Source of the DNA: Thiohalocapsa sp.
GTDB taxonomy: Bacteria > Pseudomonadota > Gammaproteobacteria > Chromatiales > Chromatiaceae
Direction: 5' to 3'
NCBI GenBank assembly: GCA_021736785.1
Contig: JAIPFF010000037.1
Location: forward strand, 1 to 54,467
Length of the DNA: 54,467 nucleotides
The first letter of the stretch is position 1. Each line of letters starts with the position of its first letter. Positions 49,761 through 54,467 of the stretch are shown piece after piece. The notes under the pieces are model-generated. The model was not told the origin of the DNA, made no database searches, and saw only the letters and a list, made by a program, of their open reading frames with translations. Made by a program: the position numbers and the translations under genes.

Positions 49761-51077
49761 ATGACTAGCCGAACGACGCTGATTTGCTTCCTGCTAGGCG
49801 CGGCAACGGCATTGTCTGGCGCCGGCGCTGCCGCCGATGGCGGCTTCGACGTGACATTGCGCATGGCCGACCTGTTCGGCGAACAGTCCGACGCCGCCGA
49901 ATGGACGGAGATTCGAGTGCCGCCATCCTTCGAGGATGCACTCGGCGAAACGCGCAGCCCGGGTTGCTCGGGCGCACCCGTGCCGGCCGCCGGCGATGCC
50001 GGGCCGGCCTTCGAGGCCGCCGACCGCGCCTACGCCTTTTTCCTGCGGCCCGGCGACCCGAAGCGCCTTGCGATCACCTGGGACGGCGGCGGCGCCTGCT
50101 GGGATTCGACGACCTGTATCGATTCCGTCCTCGCCGACGACCCTCTCTATGAGGCCACGGTCGACGAAACGCCGGCGGCCCTGAGCGCAATCGGGGGTAT
50201 CGACGCGGAGAACGGCGACAACCCGCTCGCCGGCTTCACCCGCGTCTTCATCCCCTATTGCACGGCCGACCTATTCTTCGGCGCAAAGGAGACGACCTAT
50301 ACGCTACCCGACGGCTCTGCTTGGACGATCCACCACCGAGGCCACGACAATGTCTTGGCCGTACTCGATCGACTTACCGAGCTTTATGCGGATATCGGCC
50401 AACCGCCGGAGCAGATCGTCTTGCTCGGCTCCAGCGCCGGCGGCTATGGCGCGCTCTACAGCATGCCGGCCGTCGCACGCAGCTTTCCCCTGACCCCGGA
50501 TCTACGCCTTGTATCCGATTCGGCAAACGGCATCGTCGGCCGCGACCTCTACGACCAGGCCCTGACGCCGGGCGGCGTCTGGGGCGCCTGGCTGAATCTC
50601 GCGCCGGAGCTCGAGGAAGCCTTCCTGTCGGAGCCGAACGACATCGTCGCCAACAGCTTCCGGGATCTGGGTTGGAGTTATCCTTCCGCCCGGCTCGGCC
50701 AGTACACCCGCGCCTACGATGCCGCGCAGATCTTCTTCTATAACGTCTCCAAGCATATCGACCACCCGGCGTTGTGGACCGACCCGACGCAGCTGTTCAT
50801 CGCTGCCCTGGAATGGAGTCTGCAGGCGCGGGGCGCGATGTGGCAAACTGCCTGGATGACTTGGAATTACCGCTTCTACCTCGGCCGCGGCACCGAGCAC
50901 ACGATCCTCGGGCTCGACGAGCTCTACCGGGAACGCTCGGCACGCGGCGTGCGGTTCTCGGCATGGCTCGCGGATATGTTGAGCGCGGAGCACCCTTACC
51001 GCAGCCAGTGGCGAAACCTGAGCTGTGCGCCTTACTGTCTGCCGAGCGACCTCGGCGAGCTGCTGCCCACGCCATGA
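49761..51077 (+). CDS. Secreted pectinacetylesterase-like hydrolase
   Basis: The product is 438 residues with GGAGAGGAG before ATG 49761. A signal peptide (TTLICFLLGAATALSGAGAA) is followed by the pectinacetylesterase/Notum fold. AITWDGGGACWDSTTC is the oxyanion region, and VLLGSSAGGYGALYSM contains the nucleophile Ser. Candidate Asp and His partners lie in VSDSANGIVG and in the C-terminal LSAEHPYRSQW. Paired Cys suggest disulfides in the periplasm or outside. Related enzymes remove acetyl or acyl esters from polysaccharides or proteins; the bacterial members are mostly uncharacterised. Its stop overlaps the next gene as ATGA. Whether it acts on the Pel-like polymer is speculation. Confidence 0.85.
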   Translation: MTSRTTLICFLLGAATALSGAGAAADGGFDVTLRMADLFGEQSDAAEWTEIRVPPSFEDALGETRSPGCSGAPVPAAGDAGPAFEAADRAYAFFLRPGDPKRLAITWDGGGACWDSTTCIDSVLADDPLYEATVDETPAALSAIGGIDAENGDNPLAGFTRVFIPYCTADLFFGAKETTYTLPDGSAWTIHHRGHDNVLAVLDRLTELYADIGQPPEQIVLLGSSAGGYGALYSMPAVARSFPLTPDLRLVSDSANGIVGRDLYDQALTPGGVWGAWLNLAPELEEAFLSEPNDIVANSFRDLGWSYPSARLGQYTRAYDAAQIFFYNVSKHIDHPALWTDPTQLFIAALEWSLQARGAMWQTAWMTWNYRFYLGRGTEHTILGLDELYRERSARGVRFSAWLADMLSAEHPYRSQWRNLSCAPYCLPSDLGELLPTP

Positions 51078-52270
51078 AATCCACATTACTGCGTCTGAAA
51101 AAAGATCAGGAACGGCGCCTGTTGGCCGGTCATTGCTGGGTCTACAGCAACGAGATCGACACGGACGAAACGCCGCTGAAAGGCCTGGAGCCTGGCCAGC
51201 CGGTGGAAATCGTTTCGCGCAGCGGACGCTGGATCGGTCACGGTTACGCCAATCCGCATTCGCTGATCTGCGCCCGCTTGGTCAGCCGCAGGCGCGGACA
51301 TCCGCTCAGTGCGGCCTTGCTGCTCGAGCGCATCCGCGCAGCGCTGGTGCTGCGCGAACGGCTCTATGCGACGCCCTACTACCGGCTGCTGCACGGTGAA
51401 GGCGACGCCCTACCCGGTCTGATCGTCGACCGCTACGGCGACCTGTTGGCGGTTCAGATCACGACCGCGGGCATGGAGCGCGAGCGCGGCGATATCATCG
51501 CGGCGCTGGAACAGATTCTACGGCCGCGCCGGATCGTGCTGCGCAACGACACCGCCGTGCGCGAGCAGGAAGGGCTGACGCAAGGCATCGAATGGGTGCT
51601 CGGCGAACCTTCCGAGGAGATCGACCTCGTCGAGGGCGGCGTGTCCTACCGCATCGCCGCCGAGGCCGGCCAGAAGACCGGCTGGTTCTTCGACCAGGCC
51701 GACAACCGGCTGCAGCTACAGCGCTTCGGCGGCTTCCGGCGCGCGCTGGATGTCTGCTGTTATCTCGGCGCCTGGGGATTGCAGGCGGCTCGAGCCGGTG
51801 CACGTTCCGTGACCTGTGTCGACAGTTCTGCCGCGGCGCTGGCGCAAGCGGACGCCAACGCCGCGCGCAACGGCTTCGGCGACGTCGTCGACTGCATGCA
51901 GGGGGATGCCTTCGATACACTGCGCGCCCTGCGCGAGCAGGAGGCACGGTTCGATTTGGTCGTGCTCGACCCGCCCGCCTTCATCAAGCGCCGTAAGGAC
52001 GAAAAAGAAGGCACCGGCGCCTATCAGCGCCTCAACGAGCTTGGTTTGTCGCTGCTCGAGCCCGGCGGCGTGCTGGTCACCTCGTCGTGCTCCTTCCATA
52101 TGGGAAGGGATGCGTTCCTGCACACCGTGCAGCGCGCGGCACGCAAGAGCGGGTGCGCGCTGCAACTGCTCGTCGACGGCGGACAGGGACCCGACCACCC
52201 GGTGCATCCGGCGATCGCCGAGACCGACTACCTGAAAACCTTTTTCCTGCGGGCGCTGCCGGCCGCTTGA
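51074..52270 (+). CDS. RlmI-like 23S rRNA (cytosine-5) methyltransferase
   Basis: The product is 398 residues from ATG 51074. The N-terminal PUA domain includes RRLLAGHCWVYSNEIDTDET and GRWIGHGYANPHSLICARL. A middle domain carries LLHGEGDALPGLIVDRYGDL, a hallmark of RlmI. The SAM-binding domain shows ALDVCCYLGAWGLQAARAGA, LVVLDPPAFIKRRKDEKEG and the catalytic Cys in VTSSCSFHMG. RlmI methylates C1962 of 23S rRNA in E. coli; this close relative probably does the same. It is translationally coupled to the esterase upstream. Confidence 0.92.
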   Translation: MKSTLLRLKKDQERRLLAGHCWVYSNEIDTDETPLKGLEPGQPVEIVSRSGRWIGHGYANPHSLICARLVSRRRGHPLSAALLLERIRAALVLRERLYATPYYRLLHGEGDALPGLIVDRYGDLLAVQITTAGMERERGDIIAALEQILRPRRIVLRNDTAVREQEGLTQGIEWVLGEPSEEIDLVEGGVSYRIAAEAGQKTGWFFDQADNRLQLQRFGGFRRALDVCCYLGAWGLQAARAGARSVTCVDSSAAALAQADANAARNGFGDVVDCMQGDAFDTLRALREQEARFDLVVLDPPAFIKRRKDEKEGTGAYQRLNELGLSLLEPGGVLVTSSCSFHMGRDAFLHTVQRAARKSGCALQLLVDGGQGPDHPVHPAIAETDYLKTFFLRALPAA

Positions 52271-52330
52271 GAAGCGGCGTCGGCAGCGGGCTGTCCGACC
52301 GGACAGCCCGCCATCCCCCACGCAGGGGGG
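52261..52330. terminator. Cluster of three hairpins between convergent rlmI-like and sat genes
   Basis: Hairpin one, GCCGCTT-GAG-AAGCGGC at 52261-52277, overlaps the stop codon. Hairpin two, GCGGGCTGTCC-GACC-GGACAGCCCGC at 52285-52310, has an 11-pair stem. Hairpin three pairs CCCCC at 52314 with the G-run at 52324. There is no T-tract, so these may stall polymerase or protect 3' ends rather than act as canonical terminators. Confidence 0.6.
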
Positions 52331-52400
52331 CGGCGAATACTCGCGGAGCCGAGGCGGAGCGCGTCGGTCCACCGACCGGCACGCTCCTCCGGCGGGGCGG

Positions 52401-53588
52401 CTACTTCAGGGACCGGTAGTAATCCATCAGAATCTGCGCCACCTCGGGCCGCGAGAATTCGGGCGGCGGCGCGGTGCCCTCGGAGAGCATCTCCCGCACC
52501 TTGGTGCCGGACAGCAGCACGAAGTCTTCTTTCGAGTGATCCGGCGCCTCGCGCATCATCACGACCTTGTTCAGCTTCTTCGAGTAGGCCGTGTGGTCGG
52601 CCTTGAAGATCTCGATGTCCAGCGCACCCTCGGGCACCTGCTCGTCGAAGATGGTCTGCGCGTCGAAGGCGCCATAGTAGTCGCCGACACCGGCATGATC
52701 GCGGCCGATGATGAAATGGGTCGCACCCATGTTCTGGCGAAAATACGCATGCAAGACGGCCTCGCGCGGGCCCGCGTAGAGCATATCGAAGCCATAGCCC
52801 GTGACCATGGCGCTGTTGGGCGGGAAGTACAGCTCCACCATCTTGCGGATGGCCGCATCGCGCACCGGCGCGGGGATGTCGCCTGGCTTGAGCTTGCCGA
52901 GCAGCATGTGGATCACCAGGCCATCGCACTCCAGGCGTTCCATTGCCATGTGGCACAGTTCTTCGTGGGCCAAATGCATCGGGTTGCGCGTCTGGAAGGC
53001 GACGACGCGCTTCCAGCCCCGCTCGGCGATCTCGTTGCGGATCTCGACGGCCGTGCGGAAAGTATCCGGAAAGTCGTCTTGGAAATAGGAGAAATGCAGG
53101 ACCTGGATCGGCCCGGAGATGGCGACCCGACCTTGGGAATTGAAAGCGGCGACGCCGGGATGCTCCATGTCGAGCGTGCCGTAGACGCGCTCGGTCATTT
53201 GCGCCATCTGCTCGTCGGAGACACGCTCGACGGCCTCGACATCCATAATGGCCAGCACCGGGTTGCCTTCCATATTGGGGTCGCGCAGGGCCACCCGCTT
53301 GGCGTCGCCGAGCGCGGCGGCGTCCTCGATGAGGCAAAGGATCGGCACCGGGAAGAAGAGCCCGTCGGTGGTGCGCATGCTGCCCGCCACGCTGAGCGCA
53401 TCGGCGACGGTCATGAAGCCGGTGAGGGGCGTGAAGTAGCCGCCGCCCATCATGACGGCATTACCCGCGGCCTGCGAGCTGATGGTCAGCGACGGCAGCG
53501 TCTGCGCCTCGCGCATCAGTTCGTGGTGCCGATCGGGGTCGTAGACGAACAGGGGCTTGAGATCGTCGGAGCCAACGGGTCTGATCAT
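52401..53588 (-). CDS. sat: ATP sulfurylase (homo-oligomeric sulfate adenylyltransferase)
   Basis: The product is 395 residues from ATG 53588. Active-site motifs are VVAFQTRNPMHLAHEELCHM (QxRNPxHxxH), FIIGRDHAGVGDYYGAFDAQ and the C-terminal FVLLSGTKVREML. This is the single-subunit Sat, not CysDN. In sulfur oxidisers it runs in reverse, making ATP and sulfate from APS and pyrophosphate in the oxidation of sulfite; in assimilation it runs forward. No aprBA or aprM gene is adjacent, so the direction is inferred from the kind of organism. It is divergent from the small gene at 53898. Confidence 0.97.
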   Translation of the reverse strand: MIRPVGSDDLKPLFVYDPDRHHELMREAQTLPSLTISSQAAGNAVMMGGGYFTPLTGFMTVADALSVAGSMRTTDGLFFPVPILCLIEDAAALGDAKRVALRDPNMEGNPVLAIMDVEAVERVSDEQMAQMTERVYGTLDMEHPGVAAFNSQGRVAISGPIQVLHFSYFQDDFPDTFRTAVEIRNEIAERGWKRVVAFQTRNPMHLAHEELCHMAMERLECDGLVIHMLLGKLKPGDIPAPVRDAAIRKMVELYFPPNSAMVTGYGFDMLYAGPREAVLHAYFRQNMGATHFIIGRDHAGVGDYYGAFDAQTIFDEQVPEGALDIEIFKADHTAYSKKLNKVVMMREAPDHSKEDFVLLSGTKVREMLSEGTAPPPEFSRPEVAQILMDYYRSLK

Positions 53589-53897
53589 GGCGTGCCTCTT
53601 CAGTGTGCTCGCGGGCGCCCCGACCTCCCGGAACAATCGCCGGGCCATGGCGCACCGGACGCCGCCGCGAACCGCATACTCGAAATCTGGATTCGGCGGC
53701 TTGCCGGCCGCACCTTATCGCCACCCGGAGAGCCGGGCCGCGACGGCTGAAGACGATACCATAGCCTCGCAGGTGGAATTCCAAGGTTCTGTTTATGGCC
53801 GGGGCGAATCCTTTTGATCATCTAGGCGCCCGCAAGCACGGGAGCGGCGCCGGCCACAACCGCACGAGACAAGACAACGATTCCGGAGTCAGAAGCC
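53589..53897. other. Divergent intergenic region between sat and a small conserved gene
   Basis: These 309 bases should contain the sat promoter and that of the plus-strand pair. An AT-richer patch lies near 53755-53825. No palindrome or clear consensus is seen. Confidence 0.45.
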
Positions 53898-54116
53898 ATG
53901 CCGTACTACGTTTATAAAGTGTCGCCGAAGCTGCAATTGACCTACATCGACAGCAAGGATCGCTACCAAGACGCCCGCGCCATCGTTCGCAGCCTGCGCG
54001 AGCAGCGCGCCGAAGGCGACGACTCGGACTACCGGCTGATTTTCGCAAAGCAGCAGGGCGAGGCCGAGAAGCTGCTCTCGACTCCCCGGGACGAGCGCGT
54101 GATCGGCGAGGATTGA
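53898..54116 (+). CDS. Small conserved protein of unknown function
   Basis: The product is 72 residues with GGAG upstream of ATG 53898. The sequence (MPYYVYKVSPKLQLTYIDSK, then QDARAIVRSLREQ and YRLIFAKQQGEAEKLL) looks like a compact alpha/beta protein with an amphipathic helix. Similar short proteins are common in gammaproteobacterial sulfur oxidisers, from recollection. Its stop overlaps the TTG start of the glycosyltransferase, which suggests coupling. I do not know its function. Confidence 0.8.
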   Translation: MPYYVYKVSPKLQLTYIDSKDRYQDARAIVRSLREQRAEGDDSDYRLIFAKQQGEAEKLLSTPRDERVIGED

Positions 54117-54467
54117 CCAAGCCGCCGAGCGCGGCCGTCGCGCCCGCGCATCCGGCGTCGCCGCGCGTCAGCATCGTGCTGCCTTTTCGCGACGCGGCGG
54201 ACACCCTGCCGGGCTGTATCGGATCGATACAGGCGCAGACGCTCACCGATTTCGAGCTGCTGTGCATCGATGACGGATCGACGGATGGCGGCAGCGCCGC
54301 AGTGGCGAGGCTGGCGGCGTCGGATGCACGCATCCGACTACTCGCATCACCGGGCAAGGGCCTGGTCGACGCATTGAACTTCGGGCTGGACGCGGCCCGC
54401 GCGCCGCTCGTGGCGCGCATGGACGCGGACGACCTGATGCACCCCCGGCGTCTTGCGCTCCAGGCGG
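54113..54467 (+). CDS. Family 2 glycosyltransferase, N-terminal part (runs off the window)
   Basis: About 118 residues are visible from TTG 54113, which overlaps the upstream stop as TTGA. The GT2 fold is shown by RVSIVLPFRDAADTLPGCIG, SIQAQTLTDFELLCIDDGST (first Asp motif) and APLVARMDADDLMHPRRLAL (the DxD nucleotide-sugar/metal site). The sugar acceptor cannot be told from this part. Extracellular polysaccharide or glycolipid synthesis is typical for the family. Confidence 0.88.
   Translation, partial: MTKPPSAAVAPAHPASPRVSIVLPFRDAADTLPGCIGSIQAQTLTDFELLCIDDGSTDGGSAAVARLAASDARIRLLASPGKGLVDALNFGLDAARAPLVARMDADDLMHPRRLALQA

Overview
This is a GC-rich bacterial chromosome segment that looks like a halophilic, sulfur-oxidising gammaproteobacterium of the Chromatiales/Ectothiorhodospiraceae type. 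That placement is an inference. It rests on a homo-oligomeric ATP sulfurylase, a full Mrp Na+/H+ antiporter operon, a complete N-acetylglutaminylglutamine amide (NAGGN) osmolyte cluster, TmcA, and a Pel-type exopolysaccharide locus. I recognise no rRNA, tRNA, insertion sequence, prophage or CRISPR array.

Layout. (1) 1-7075: three secreted glycoside-hydrolase-like proteins: a large multidomain protein running off the left edge, a GH114 endo-alpha-1,4-polygalactosaminidase, and a second GH114/TM1410-like hydrolase transcribed divergently from it. (2) 7272-18592: a minus-strand Pel-like operon. In transcription order it holds a truncated WecB-like epimerase homologue, an ExoF-like export protein, PelD, PelE, PelF, PelG, a PelA-like protein without its hydrolase domain, and a TPR protein resembling only the first half of PelB. 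(3) 19183-28114: assorted conserved genes, including a conserved hypothetical divergent pair, EamA transporter, Nei-type glycosylase, S30AE/HPF-like protein, SDR, NDUFA9-like protein and rhodanese. (4) 28115-30366: a NarL/NarX-like two-component system. (5) 30537-33992: an Atm1-type ABC transporter divergent from a catalytically dead S24-like protein coupled to an orphan RND-type adaptor lipoprotein. (6) 34386-40767: mrpABCDEFG followed by an SMR transporter. (7) 40819-45526: the NAGGN cluster. (8) 46279-54467: folE, a DUF2061 protein, tmcA, a pectinacetylesterase-like hydrolase, an rlmI-like methyltransferase, sat, a small conserved protein and the start of a family 2 glycosyltransferase.

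The most unusual part is the Pel-like locus. The inner-membrane core PelDEFG is present, but the other components are altered. PelD stops after its GAF domain and lacks the GGDEF domain that carries the c-di-GMP site. The PelA-like protein has lost its N-terminal hydrolase and, by motif comparison, its deacetylase metal ligands. The PelB-like protein has no room for a beta-barrel, and no PelC is seen. An ExoF-like protein and a decayed epimerase homologue have been added. Separate GH114 enzymes sit next door and may replace the missing PelA hydrolase activity. I infer a rewired, c-di-GMP-independent Pel-like system making a polymer that is not deacetylated by the usual route.

The rest of the window reads as salt adaptation (Mrp, NAGGN) plus housekeeping. 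Most operons show tight ATGA, GTGA or TTGA overlaps, which suggests translational coupling.
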